A stretch of 8,243 nt of DNA from assembly GCA_024743015.1 (NCBI GenBank), contig JANSXJ010000152.1, positions 1 to 8,243 on the forward strand. Direction: 5' to 3'. The notes beneath the pieces were generated by a model. That model was not told the origin of the DNA and ran no database searches. It saw only the letters and a list, made by a program, of their open reading frames with translations. The DNA comes from Hyphomonas sp. GTDB lineage: Bacteria; Pseudomonadota; Alphaproteobacteria; Caulobacterales; Hyphomonadaceae. Below, in pieces: positions 1-6,829 of the stretch. The position numbers and the translations under genes were made by a program. Each line of letters begins with the position of its first letter. Positions within the stretch are counted from its first letter, which is position 1.

Positions 1-348
1 CCGGTGAATTTTCTGCGCAAGCTGATCGGGTTCTATGGGGGTAGATCGCAGACCTTGCTCCCGGCCTGGCTCGAGATGAGCATGAACAGTTTCTCGGAAA
101 GCCAGGAGCGCTGGACCAAGGCCATGGGCGGTGCCAATCCGTTCGCATTGGTCGAGAAGCAAACCCGCGCCAACATGGAAATGTTCGAAAAGGCCGTGCG
201 CATGTTCACGCCGGGCCTCAGCACGCGCAAATCAAAGCGTGGGGAAAAGAGTGGTGCCGACGATGACAGCGAAGACGCCGTCGAATTGTTGCGTGCCCAA
301 ATGGAAGCCATGCAGGAACAGCTCAACGCGCTGTCCCGCAAACACTGA
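1..348 (+). CDS. phaR: PhaR-type polyhydroxyalkanoate synthesis regulator, C-terminal part (5' partial)
   Basis: This is the downstream part of a PhaR-type regulator. The reading frame is open from the first base, so the gene begins before the window. PhaR proteins bind polyhydroxyalkanoate granules and DNA and repress phasin and other PHA genes when no polymer is present. About 115 residues are visible. They begin with the family's typical block NFLRKLIGFYGG, then LLPAWLEMSMNSF, which is the PHB accumulation regulatory domain. The N-terminal DNA-binding domain, with its usual KKYANRRLY-like motif, lies outside the window. The C-terminal end has an acidic stretch (DDDSEDA) followed by a short amphipathic, probably coiled-coil helix ending LSRKH. 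A GTG at position 4 is in frame but falls inside the conserved block, so it should not be taken as the start. The stop lies only a few bases from the stop of the convergent DUF1223-type gene. Confidence 0.85.
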   Translation, partial: PVNFLRKLIGFYGGRSQTLLPAWLEMSMNSFSESQERWTKAMGGANPFALVEKQTRANMEMFEKAVRMFTPGLSTRKSKRGEKSGADDDSEDAVELLRAQMEAMQEQLNALSRKH

Positions 349-353
349 CCAGA

Positions 354-1001
354 CTAATTTAGCGGTAAGACGTCGATCACTTCGCCAATGTCCTGCTCTT
401 GCAGAAGGACGGCGCAGCTCGTCTCGCAGGTCACCGGAAACGTTTCATCTGCCGACGTCCACAGGCCAAGCGATTCCAAACTGGTTACCGGATTGACCAT
501 GTTCGTCCCATTCGCGTCTCCGGCGAGATACTCGATCATGACCAATTCCAGGGCCGTGGCATTCTCGCCGACCACGCGAACAGATTCCCCATCCCAGCTG
601 AGCTGCGGCGCGTCCTCTTCCCGGCGCTCCAGACGCAGACCGATATTGCGGCGAATGTCGCGCTTGCGGGTTCCGGGACATTCCTTCGCGCCATCATAGA
701 AAGATTGCGGCGTATAGGGCGCGCGCAAGCTGAGCCGGTCGGTATAGGCCATTTGCCGATCCTTCGCGACAGGCAGCGCCATGGGATCCGGATCGCCGAG
801 ATAATCCCAGTAATTGACGGTCCAGGTCAGAACGAAAATATCGTCTCGCTCTTCGCTCATCTGTTTCATCGTGCGATGGGCTTTCGGACAGGCCGGGCAG
901 TTCTGGTTCGCGAACAGCTCAACCAGCACCGGGCGATCAGCCTCCGCAGCAGCGGCTCCAACAGACGATACAGCAAGTACTAAAAGGGCGAAGAAACGCA
1001 T
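354..1001 (-). CDS. Secreted DUF1223-family thioredoxin-like protein
   Basis: The protein has about 215 residues, a cleavable signal peptide and a thioredoxin-like CxxC, which points to the DUF1223 family of exported proteins of unknown function. The N-terminus MRFFALLVLAVSSVGAAAA is a typical Sec signal with likely cleavage after the alanine run. It is followed by the family's opening block, LVELFANQNCPACPKA, with the CxxC at about residues 35 and 38. Further cysteines occur in AKECPG and in a CETSC pair near the C-terminus, which fits a periplasmic disulphide or redox role, but that is inference. I chose the start at 1001 because GAGGTG (1008-1013 on the complement) sits 6 nt upstream. The adjacent ATG at 1004 is only 3 nt away. 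A frame extension to 1040 would put a basic segment ahead of the signal peptide and is less likely. The gene lies 62 bp downstream of acnA on the same strand, and a hairpin spans its start. Confidence 0.8.
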   Translation of the reverse strand: MRFFALLVLAVSSVGAAAAEADRPVLVELFANQNCPACPKAHRTMKQMSEERDDIFVLTWTVNYWDYLGDPDPMALPVAKDRQMAYTDRLSLRAPYTPQSFYDGAKECPGTRKRDIRRNIGLRLERREEDAPQLSWDGESVRVVGENATALELVMIEYLAGDANGTNMVNPVTSLESLGLWTSADETFPVTCETSCAVLLQEQDIGEVIDVLPLN

Positions 1002-1031
1002 CATGAGCACCTCATAACGGCTTCTTCGCCC
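986..1031 (-). promoter_or_regulatory. Hairpin over the DUF1223 gene start, terminator-like
   Basis: The arms GGGCGAAGAA (986-995) and TTCTTCGCCC (1022-1031) are perfect 10-bp inverted repeats with a 26-nt loop. Read in the direction of transcription from acnA, the second arm is followed directly by TTTTA, so the layout resembles an intrinsic terminator. The loop holds the ribosome binding site and both candidate ATG codons. Inside it a second stem, ATGAG/CTCAT (1003-1007 and 1011-1015, 3-nt loop), pairs part of the binding site with a start codon. The downstream arm encodes codons 3-6 of the DUF1223-type protein. It could act as a partial terminator after acnA, as a translation-limiting structure, or both. 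The large loop makes it a non-standard terminator. Confidence 0.5.
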
Positions 1032-1063
1032 CGGGATCAATTCACTTGGCTGTGAGGACAGCG

Positions 1064-3751
1064 TTATGCCGCCTCATTCGCCAGGTTGCGCAGCACATAG
1101 TGAAGAATGCCGCCATTGCGATAATAGTCGAGCTCATTGTCGGTATCGATGCGAACCGTCGTGCTTGCGACCACTTTCGTACCGTCCGCCTTGGTGATGT
1201 GTACATCAACTTTCTGGCGCGGCTGGATCTGGTTGATGCCCTCAATCGTGACTTGCTCGTCGCCTTTCAGGCCGAGCGATTCCCATGTGACGCCGTCATT
1301 GAACTCCAGCGGCAACACGCCCATGCCGATCAGGTTGGAGCGGTGAATACGCTCGAACGATCCGGCCACGACGGCTTTCACGCCGAGCAGGACCGTGCCC
1401 TTGGCGGCCCAGTCACGCGAAGATCCGTTGCCGTAGAGGTTCCCGGCAAACACGACCAGCGGCACTTCGTCTGCCATGTAGCGCATCGCAGCGTCATAGA
1501 TCGCCATCCGGTCACCGCTCGGGTGATGTATTGTGACGCCGCCTTCGACACCCGGTACCATCTGGTTCTTGATGCGGATGTTCGCGAATGTGCCGCGCAT
1601 CATCACTTCATGGTTCCCCCGGCGCGAGCCATAGGAGTTGAAGTCAAGAACGCTGACCTGATTGCTTTGCAGGTATTCGCCTGCCGGGCTTGAGGCCTTG
1701 ATCGATCCGGCCGGAGAAATGTGGTCCGTGGTGATCGAATCCCCGAACAGCGCCAGCACGCGGGCATTGTGAACATCTTTCGGCGCTTCGACCTCACCGG
1801 TCATGCCCTCGAAGTAAGGTGGGTTCTGAACATAGGTCGAGCCCATTGGCCAGCCATAGGTCTGGCCGCCACTGACCTCGATTTCCTGCCACTGCTTGTC
1901 GCCCTTGAAGACATCTGAATAGCGCTCTGCGAACATTTGCGGAGTCACGCACTCGGCCATGATCTCTGCAATCTCGTGAGACGTTGGCCAGATGTCTTTG
2001 AGGTAGACATCATTGCCATCCTTGTCCTGACCCAGCGGGTCTTTGGAGATGTTGATCTTGAGCGAGCCTGCAATCGCATACGCCACGACGAGTGGCGGCG
2101 AGGCGAGATAGTTCGCCTTGATGTCCGGACCGATCCGGCCTTCGAAGTTCCGGTTGCCCGACAGGACCGAGCAGGAAACGAGGTTTCCATCCGCGATGGC
2201 TTTTGCAATCTCAGGCTGAAGCGGGCCGGAATTACCGATACAGGTCGTGCATCCATAACCGACCAGGTTGAAGCCAAGCGCGTCGAGGTCCTTGGTCAGG
2301 TCCGCCTTGTCGAGATAATCGGTGACAACCTGCGATCCGGGGGCAAGCGAGGTCTTCACCCAGGGCTTGCGATCGAGGCCGAGCGCCGCGGCCTTGCGGG
2401 CGACCAGGCCCGCCGCGATCAGTACGCTTGGATTGGATGTATTGGTGCAAGACGTAATCGCAGCAATGAACACATCGCCATGCGTAACGGAAAAGTCTTC
2501 GCCTTCGACCTGAACCGTCGTCGCATCATCCGCGGGCGTGCCAAATTCATTGACCATGGCTTCGGCAAACTTGGTGTCGGCCTCTGAGAGCAGGACCTGG
2601 TCCTGCGGGCGTTTCGGTCCGGAAATGCTCGGGACAACCGTCGAGAGGTCGAGCTCAATTGTATCGGTGAATACCGGATCCGCCATGTCCGGACGCCAGT
2701 ACCCTTGCGCCTTGGCATAGGCCTCGACGAGCGCGATGCGATCGGCATCCCGGCCCGTATTGGTCAGGTATTTGATTGTGTCCTGGTCCACCGGGAAGAA
2801 GGCACAGGTCGAGCCGAACTCCGGCGACATGTTGGACAGGGTGGCCTGATCTTCCAGGGTCAGATTGGACAGGCCCGGGCCGAAGAACTCAGTGAACTTC
2901 GCCACCACACCATAATCGCGCATCATCTTGGTCACGGTCAGAACCAGGTCGGTCGCGGTCGCGCCTTCAGGGAGCTTGCCGGTCAGCTTGAAGCCGATCA
3001 CTTCAGGGATCAGCATGGAGACAGGCTGGCCGAGCATCGCAGCTTCCGCCTCAATCCCGCCAACACCCCAACCCAGCACGGAGAGACCGTTAATCATCGT
3101 GGTGTGAGAGTCGGTCCCGACGCATGTGTCTGGATAGGCGACGGTTTCGCCATCGACTTCTTTGGTCCAGACGGTCTGGCCGAGATATTCCAGGTTTACC
3201 TGGTGGCAGATGCCCGTTCCCGGAGGCACAACGCGGAAATTCTCAAACGCGGTCGAGCCCCATCGCAGGAATTCGTAGCGTTCCTGATTGCGTTCATACT
3301 CGACGTCGACATTCTTCTTGAAGCTGTCGGGGCCAGCAAAATTGTCGACCATCACAGAGTGATCGATAACCAGATCCACCGGGACTTGCGGGTTGATCGC
3401 CTGTGCGCTGGCGCCAAGGTTTTGGGCTGCATCGCGCATCGCGGCGAGATCGACCACGGCCGGAACCCCGGTAAAATCCTGCATCAGAACGCGCGCGGGA
3501 CGATAGGCAATCTCGTGCGTGACCTTGCCGCCATTATCGATCCAGGTCTTGAACGCCGTAATGTCGTCTTTTGTGACCGTCGTGCCGTCCTCGTTGCGAA
3601 GCATATTCTCGAGCAGGACTTTCAAGGACGCCGGGAGCTTGGAGACGTCACCGAGGCCATTTTTGGCTGCGGCATCGAGGGAGTAGTAAGTGTAATCCTT
3701 ACCGTCTACGGTAAGTGTCTGGCGGGCCTTGAAACTGTCGAGGGAAGGCAT
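1064..3751 (-). CDS. acnA: Aconitate hydratase A
   Basis: This is a full-length aconitase of the AcnA/IRP1 class (895 residues, the usual length). It interconverts citrate and isocitrate in the TCA cycle in the cytoplasm, using a [4Fe-4S] cluster. The three cluster cysteines are visible: Cys435 in SCTNTSNPS, and Cys501 and Cys504 in [14 protein letters not shown]. Their positions match those I know for Escherichia coli AcnA. The N-terminal part has [17 protein letters not shown] and [19 protein letters not shown]. The C-terminal swivel domain has [15 protein letters not shown], and [10 protein letters not shown] carries the substrate-binding Ser and Arg. The start ATG at 3751 has AGAGAGGT about 10 nt upstream. 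It is transcribed divergently from ccmA and is followed by the DUF1223-type gene. In my recollection acnA beside ccm genes is common in alphaproteobacteria. No defects are seen. Confidence 0.98.
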   Translation of the reverse strand: MPSLDSFKARQTLTVDGKDYTYYSLDAAAKNGLGDVSKLPASLKVLLENMLRNEDGTTVTKDDITAFKTWIDNGGKVTHEIAYRPARVLMQDFTGVPAVVDLAAMRDAAQNLGASAQAINPQVPVDLVIDHSVMVDNFAGPDSFKKNVDVEYERNQERYEFLRWGSTAFENFRVVPPGTGICHQVNLEYLGQTVWTKEVDGETVAYPDTCVGTDSHTTMINGLSVLGWGVGGIEAEAAMLGQPVSMLIPEVIGFKLTGKLPEGATATDLVLTVTKMMRDYGVVAKFTEFFGPGLSNLTLEDQATLSNMSPEFGSTCAFFPVDQDTIKYLTNTGRDADRIALVEAYAKAQGYWRPDMADPVFTDTIELDLSTVVPSISGPKRPQDQVLLSEADTKFAEAMVNEFGTPADDATTVQVEGEDFSVTHGDVFIAAITSCTNTSNPSVLIAAGLVARKAAALGLDRKPWVKTSLAPGSQVVTDYLDKADLTKDLDALGFNLVGYGCTTCIGNSGPLQPEIAKAIADGNLVSCSVLSGNRNFEGRIGPDIKANYLASPPLVVAYAIAGSLKINISKDPLGQDKDGNDVYLKDIWPTSHEIAEIMAECVTPQMFAERYSDVFKGDKQWQEIEVSGGQTYGWPMGSTYVQNPPYFEGMTGEVEAPKDVHNARVLALFGDSITTDHISPAGSIKASSPAGEYLQSNQVSVLDFNSYGSRRGNHEVMMRGTFANIRIKNQMVPGVEGGVTIHHPSGDRMAIYDAAMRYMADEVPLVVFAGNLYGNGSSRDWAAKGTVLLGVKAVVAGSFERIHRSNLIGMGVLPLEFNDGVTWESLGLKGDEQVTIEGINQIQPRQKVDVHITKADGTKVVASTTVRIDTDNELDYYRNGGILHYVLRNLANEAA

Positions 3752-3898
3752 GGGCGATCGGACCTCTCTTTTGTGCGTGAATACAGGCGCATACGCGGGG
3801 CGTCGCGCGTCTCGCCCGCTTCCTATACCGGCTGTGGAAAAGACGCAATCGGCTGAGGATGCGGCTTTTGGACTAGATGCCGCAACGGGAGATCAAGT
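3752..3898. promoter_or_regulatory. Divergent acnA-ccmA intergenic region
   Basis: These 147 bp must hold the promoters for acnA (leftward) and the ccm cluster (rightward). I cannot assign -35/-10 boxes with confidence. On the minus strand a TATAGG-like box near 3825 has a TTGCGT upstream, but the spacing of about 15 bp is short. A small perfect stem, TGCGGC/GCCGCA (3860-3865 and 3879-3884, 13-nt loop), lies just before the ccmA ribosome binding site GGGAGA (3887-3892). GGGCG (3798-3802) and CGCCC (3813-3817) form another weak stem. No iron-regulator operator was recognised. Confidence 0.4.
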
Positions 3899-4474
3899 TT
3901 GAGCGATCCAGTCTTGTTGACCGGCCATGGCCTCGGCGCGGTACGGGGTGAGCGCATTTTGTTTCGCGACGTCTCAATCGACGCGGCGCCGGGCGAGTTG
4001 ATCCTGCTGCGCGGGGTCAACGGGTCCGGTAAAACAACCCTCTTGCGCCAGCTGGCAGGCCTGTCCGAGCCGCAAGCCGGGGAAGTGGAGCGCGCAGGTC
4101 TGCACCACTGGATCGGTCACACAAATGGCTTGAAAGCACATGAAACACCAAGATCGCACCTCAAACACTGGGCGCAGATCTGGGGTAGCGACGCGGATTT
4201 GCCAGCAATCTTATCGGACATGGGTATGACGCGGCCAGCAGATGTCCCCTGCCGGATGCTGTCTGCGGGCCAGAAACGCCGCACAGCCTTGTCGCGGCTG
4301 AAAGTGCAGGACCGCAAGCTCTGGCTGCTGGACGAGCCTTTCAATGCGCTCGATACGGATGGACAGGCTCACCTGGCCGAGATGATCGAAACACATCGCG
4401 CGGCCGGCGGCGCGGTCATCGCCGCGCTGCATGGCACTGCTCCCGTTTCAGCGACGCAGGAGGTGGTGCTGTGA
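3899..4474 (+). CDS. ccmA: Haem exporter ATP-binding protein CcmA
   Basis: This is the ATPase of the CcmABCD complex, which releases haem-loaded CcmE during cytochrome c maturation (System I) at the inner membrane. At 191 residues it is slightly short for the family. ABC motifs appear in order: Walker A GVNGSGKT at residues 39-46, signature LSAGQKRR from about residue 121, Walker B WLLDEP with Asp145 and Glu146, and switch His178 in ALHGT. The D-loop NALD follows Walker B, and ATP binding looks intact. Translation probably starts at TTG 3899, since GGGAGA (3887-3892) lies 6 nt upstream and the N-terminus MSDPVLLTGHGL matches the normal family start. No nearby ATG fits as well. The gene is the first of the ccm cluster. 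Unusually, a 136-bp insert rather than a short junction separates it from ccmB. Confidence 0.93.
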   Translation: MSDPVLLTGHGLGAVRGERILFRDVSIDAAPGELILLRGVNGSGKTTLLRQLAGLSEPQAGEVERAGLHHWIGHTNGLKAHETPRSHLKHWAQIWGSDADLPAILSDMGMTRPADVPCRMLSAGQKRRTALSRLKVQDRKLWLLDEPFNALDTDGQAHLAEMIETHRAAGGAVIAALHGTAPVSATQEVVL

Positions 4475-4476
4475 TT

Positions 4477-4606
4477 CACAGTCCTCCATTCTTTCATCCG
4501 CAGACACCTGCGCAGGCAGGTGTCCATAGAACGCGCTGGCGACCACTCACGCGATTGATGGTCTATCCATGGGGTCCTGCCTTCGCAGGACCTGACGGAG
4601 ACTGTG
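4477..4606. repeat. Pair of inverted palindromic repeats (BIME/MITE-like) between ccmA and ccmB
   Basis: Almost the whole 136-bp gap between ccmA and ccmB folds back on itself. The left hairpin has perfect arms GACACCTGC/GCAGGTGTC (4503-4511 and 4516-4524) with loop GCAG. The right hairpin has perfect arms GGTCCTGC/GCAGGACC (4573-4580 and 4585-4592) with loop CTTC. The two are relatives in opposite orientation: CCTGCGCAGGCAGG at 4507-4520 matches the complement of 4576-4589 at 13 of 14 positions. Shared flanking sequence extends the similarity, with TAGA inside and CACAGTC..TCC outside. The outer ends, 4477-4487 and 4597-4606, also pair, with one bulged C. This resembles two REP-type units forming a mosaic element, of the kind common in proteobacterial intergenic regions. 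It encodes nothing obvious. The ccmB ribosome binding site GGAG (4597-4600) lies in the right outer arm. Confidence 0.75.
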
Positions 4607-4610
4607 TGCG

Positions 4611-5270
4611 ATGAGCCCGTCCCCGCTCCTCTCGGCCTTTCGGTCGTCTTTATCCGAAGCCTGGGCTTCCGGCGCAGGCGTATTGCTGCCGCTTGGTTTC
4701 TTCGCGGGCACAGCCGCGCTTGTCCCATTCACGCTGGGCTCAGAGGCAGAGCTTCTGAGCCGCGTCGGGCCCGGCATTCTCTGGCTCGCTTTGGCGCTCT
4801 CATCCATGGTGACGCTGGAGCGCGTATTTCAGGCTGACCTGCAAGATGGCGCGCTCGATCTCTGGCTCCAGGATGCGGGCTCGATTTCGCTCATCGCAGC
4901 GATCAAAACGTTGACCCATTGGCTGGTTTCGGGCTTTCCGCTCGTCCTGCTCACGCCGCTGATCGGGTTCATGCTCGGTGTGCCACCGGAAAAGATGGTC
5001 CCGGCCATGCTGGGCTATGCCATGGGGGGACTGGTCTTTTTTCTCTGGGGCGGTGTCGCTGCGGCTCTGTCGGCCAGCGTTGCCCGCGCAGGACTGTTGA
5101 TTGCGCTCATCGCGCTGCCGCTCTACGTCCCGGCTCTCATTTTCGGCGTCCAGATGGTTGATGCAGGAATGGCAAGTCCGAGCTTTCTCTTTCTCTGCGC
5201 CTGCACGCTGTTTGCTCTTGGTGTCGCACCTGCTGCCATGGGCGCGGCTTTGCGGTTGGCGGCGGAGTAG
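4611..5270 (+). CDS. ccmB: Haem exporter membrane protein CcmB
   Basis: This is the membrane subunit that pairs with CcmA in the CcmABCD complex. At 219 residues it has the typical family length. About six membrane segments can be seen, roughly at residues 19-41, 50-68, 100-123, 128-153, 158-181 and 190-215. Family hallmarks include GPGILWLALALSSMVTLER in the second segment, LQDGALDLWL in the cytoplasmic loop, and ALPLYVPALIFG in the fifth. The start ATG at 4611 is preceded by GGAG (4597-4600) at a rather long spacing of 10 nt. That site lies in the repeat element between ccmA and ccmB, so its accessibility may depend on RNA folding. The ccmC ribosome binding site AGGAGGG begins directly after the ccmB stop. 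The reading frame is intact. Confidence 0.92.
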   Translation: MSPSPLLSAFRSSLSEAWASGAGVLLPLGFFAGTAALVPFTLGSEAELLSRVGPGILWLALALSSMVTLERVFQADLQDGALDLWLQDAGSISLIAAIKTLTHWLVSGFPLVLLTPLIGFMLGVPPEKMVPAMLGYAMGGLVFFLWGGVAAALSASVARAGLLIALIALPLYVPALIFGVQMVDAGMASPSFLFLCACTLFALGVAPAAMGAALRLAAE

Positions 5271-5290
5271 AGGAGGGCTATCTGTCCAGC

Positions 5291-6058
5291 ATGTTGTCTT
5301 ATCTCGCCAATCCGCTCCGCTTCATGCGGTTTTCGCGTCTCGCCGTGCCGATCAGTTTCGGGCTCGGTGCCGTATTGATCGGCTGGAGCTTGTACAACGG
5401 CCTGCTCGTCGTCCCGCCAGATGAGCGCCAAGGCGGTGACCTGATGCGCGCCATGTTCACGCACGTCCCCTCGGCCTGGCTGTGCATGGGGCTATACGCA
5501 GCGCTCGCAGGGGCCAGTTTCGTTTGGTATATCTGGCGCCATGAGCTTGCCGATGTCGCGGCGCGCGCCATCGCCCCGATCGGCGCGGGCTATACCGCGC
5601 TCTGTTTCATTACCGGATCTATCTGGGGACAAAAAGGTTGGGGCGCCGGGTGGCACAATCTCATTCTTGGCGACAGTCGCTTGATGTCCGTCCTGGTCCT
5701 GTTCTTCCTGTTCCTGGGTTACATCGCCCTGCGGGCCGCACTCGAAACGCGCCAGAAGGCCGCCCGCGCCGCAGCGATCCTGGCAATGGTCGGGATCGTC
5801 AATGTGCCGATCATCAAAGTCTCGGTCGATATGTGGCAGACCACCACCATTCACCAGCCGTCCAGCGTGCTCAGCATCGGTGCCCCGGAACCCCGCGCAG
5901 ATGATGAAGGCATGAATCCGATCTACTTGCAGCAGCTGCTTTGGGGCTTTGCCGGCCATAGCCTGTTTGCGGCAGCGATGATCCTGATGCTGATGAGATC
6001 TGAAGTGTATACGCAGCAGGCCGATCGACACCTCGCCCTGAAGCTGGAGGGGAGCTAA
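5291..6058 (+). CDS. ccmC: Haem-handling membrane protein CcmC, with atypical tryptophan-rich motif
   Basis: CcmC of the haem-handling protein family presents haem to CcmE at the periplasmic face of the membrane. It has 255 residues and six apparent membrane segments. The two histidines expected as haem ligands are present: His58 in FTHVPSAWL and His188 in TIHQPSS. The tryptophan-rich segment between them is unusual. The family normally has WGxWWxWDARLTS, whereas this protein has WGAGWHNLILGDSRLMS at residues 117-133. That loses one Trp of the WW pair and the WD, and is about four residues longer. Sequence on both sides (TGSIWG before, LVLFFLFLGYIAL after) is normal. No alternative frame restores the motif. 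The start ATG at 5291 has AGGAGGG (5271-5277) 13 nt upstream, which is long, but no better start is seen. Confidence 0.92.
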   Translation: MLSYLANPLRFMRFSRLAVPISFGLGAVLIGWSLYNGLLVVPPDERQGGDLMRAMFTHVPSAWLCMGLYAALAGASFVWYIWRHELADVAARAIAPIGAGYTALCFITGSIWGQKGWGAGWHNLILGDSRLMSVLVLFFLFLGYIALRAALETRQKAARAAAILAMVGIVNVPIIKVSVDMWQTTTIHQPSSVLSIGAPEPRADDEGMNPIYLQQLLWGFAGHSLFAAAMILMLMRSEVYTQQADRHLALKLEGS

Positions 6059-6060
6059 CC

Positions 6061-6210
6061 AGGCCCGACTATGGAGACGATGCGATCTATGTCTGGTCGA
6101 TCACGATACTCGGCGTGGTGCTGCCCGTGCTGATGGTTGGGCTGAGCCTTTTAAAGGTACATTTGTCGAAGGCCCGCCTGGACCGGTTGAAGCGAGAAGA
6201 CGACGTCTGA
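6061..6210 (+). CDS. ccmD: Small haem exporter protein CcmD, no standard start codon visible
   Basis: A short reading frame directly after ccmC encodes about 49 residues with the CcmD layout. It has DYGDDAIYVW, one membrane segment (ITILGVVLPVLMVGLSLL), then a basic, charged tail with the heptad-like KARLDRLKRED. CcmD is a small single-pass protein that helps form the CcmABC-CcmE complex and release holo-CcmE. Length, position and the YVW block all fit. The start is a puzzle: between the in-frame stop at 6001 and the membrane segment there is no ATG, GTG or TTG. A strong purine-rich site, GGAGGGGAG (6046-6054), ends just before CTA ACC AGG CCC GAC. The first GTG, at 6115, would cut into the membrane helix. 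The start given here is therefore the first plausible conserved codon, not a confirmed one. The gene ends 4 bp before the convergent marR gene. Confidence 0.65.
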   Translation, partial: RPDYGDDAIYVWSITILGVVLPVLMVGLSLLKVHLSKARLDRLKREDDV

Positions 6211-6214
6211 ACGT

Positions 6215-6724
6215 CTATTTCTTCTTCTTTTTCTTCTTTTTCTTTTTCTTCTTGGCTTTGCGGGGCTCTTCCTCTTCATCCTCATAGTCACCCGAGATGA
6301 CAGAGAGCGAGAGCAACAGGCTTTCGCGGCGGGACTTGCGCAATTCTTCGGTCAGGACTTCATCCGCCGCCATGACATCAGGCGCGGCGCCATTGAAAGC
6401 CGCAAGCCCCTCATCGGTCAGGGAAACCGCCTTGGCACGCGCATCTTCCTGGGACTTCACCCGCTGAACAAGCCCGGTCTTCTCCATGCGGGAGACCATA
6501 TCGGCCAGGGTCGACCGATCGATCCCGGTCACATCAACCAGGCTGGACTGGCTTTGGCCATCATCATCATTGAGCGCGGCGAGCACAGCGAACTGGCGAA
6601 TGGTCAGGCCTTTCTCGGCAAGCGCGGCCGCGGATTCATTAACAGCCGCCTGCTGCGCCCGGTGCAATAAATGCGTAACGGAACGCGCGAGCGTAAATTC
6701 CGTACTCGTCTCTTGCTTGCTCAT
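6215..6724 (-). CDS. MarR-family transcriptional regulator with poly-lysine tail
   Basis: This 169-residue protein has the MarR winged-helix layout. Helical dimerisation segments flank a DNA-binding domain at roughly residues 35-105, with LTIRQFAVLAAL, then the recognition region GIDRSTLADMVSRMEKTGLV and the wing VKSQEDARAKAVSLTDEG. MarR proteins bind palindromic operators as dimers and often repress a divergent gene, here the Nudix gene. The start ATG at 6724 has AAGG about 9 nt upstream. The C-terminus is odd: an acidic stretch, DYEDEEEEP, is followed by RKA and twelve consecutive lysines encoded by AAG/AAA codons. This tail lies outside the conserved fold and may add non-specific DNA affinity, but that is inference. 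The ligand and target genes cannot be read from sequence. Confidence 0.88.
   Translation of the reverse strand: MSKQETSTEFTLARSVTHLLHRAQQAAVNESAAALAEKGLTIRQFAVLAALNDDDGQSQSSLVDVTGIDRSTLADMVSRMEKTGLVQRVKSQEDARAKAVSLTDEGLAAFNGAAPDVMAADEVLTEELRKSRRESLLLSLSVISGDYEDEEEEPRKAKKKKKKKKKKKK
6218..6253 (-). repeat. AAG/AAA triplet tract encoding twelve lysines
   Basis: Thirty-six bases at the 3' end of the MarR-type gene consist only of CTT or TTT triplets on the plus strand, that is AAG or AAA codons on the coding strand. The mixture (eight AAG, four AAA) makes it an impure triplet repeat. Copy-number change in steps of three would alter the lysine count without breaking the frame. Confidence 0.9.
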
Positions 6725-6763
6725 AGCCGCCGCCTTAGTTCCTGTTTCAGCCCCTACCGCACT

Positions 6764-6779
6764 GTAAAAACAGATTTAC
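6764..6779. promoter_or_regulatory. Candidate MarR operator in the marR-nudix divergent region
   Basis: The 105-bp gap between the divergent MarR and Nudix genes contains a 16-bp palindrome-like site, GTAAA-(6 nt)-TTTAC, overlapped by CTGT-AAAA-ACAG (6762-6773). MarR dimers typically bind sites of this size near their own promoter. The site is A/T-rich against a G/C-rich background and lies where promoters are expected. The call rests on position and symmetry only. Confidence 0.35.
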
Positions 6780-6829
6780 CGTGTGCAGATCAATCGAATT
6801 CTCCCATAAAGCGAGAGGCTGACAGAAAA

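Noticed and set aside
399..983. Plus-strand open frame of 194 codons opposite the DUF1223-type gene
   Set aside because: No family features, no ribosome binding site, and it mirrors a gene with a clear signal peptide and CxxC motif.
2705..3856. Long open frame of 383 codons on the plus strand, antisense to acnA
   Set aside because: It lies opposite the conserved N-terminal third of acnA, has no recognisable domain, and is explained by codon bias of the real gene making the complementary frame open.
4503..4592. CRISPR array or intrinsic terminator between ccmA and ccmB
   Set aside because: There are only two hairpin units, in opposite orientation, without regular spacers, and neither is followed by a T run.
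5492..6031. Minus-strand open frame opposite ccmC
   Set aside because: Histidine- and arginine-rich shadow of a membrane protein gene, with no domain or start signal.
6671..6829. N-terminal extension of the Nudix protein
   Set aside because: It would overlap the divergent marR start and the shared promoter region, and adds an arginine-rich segment unlike the family. ATG 6830 fits better.
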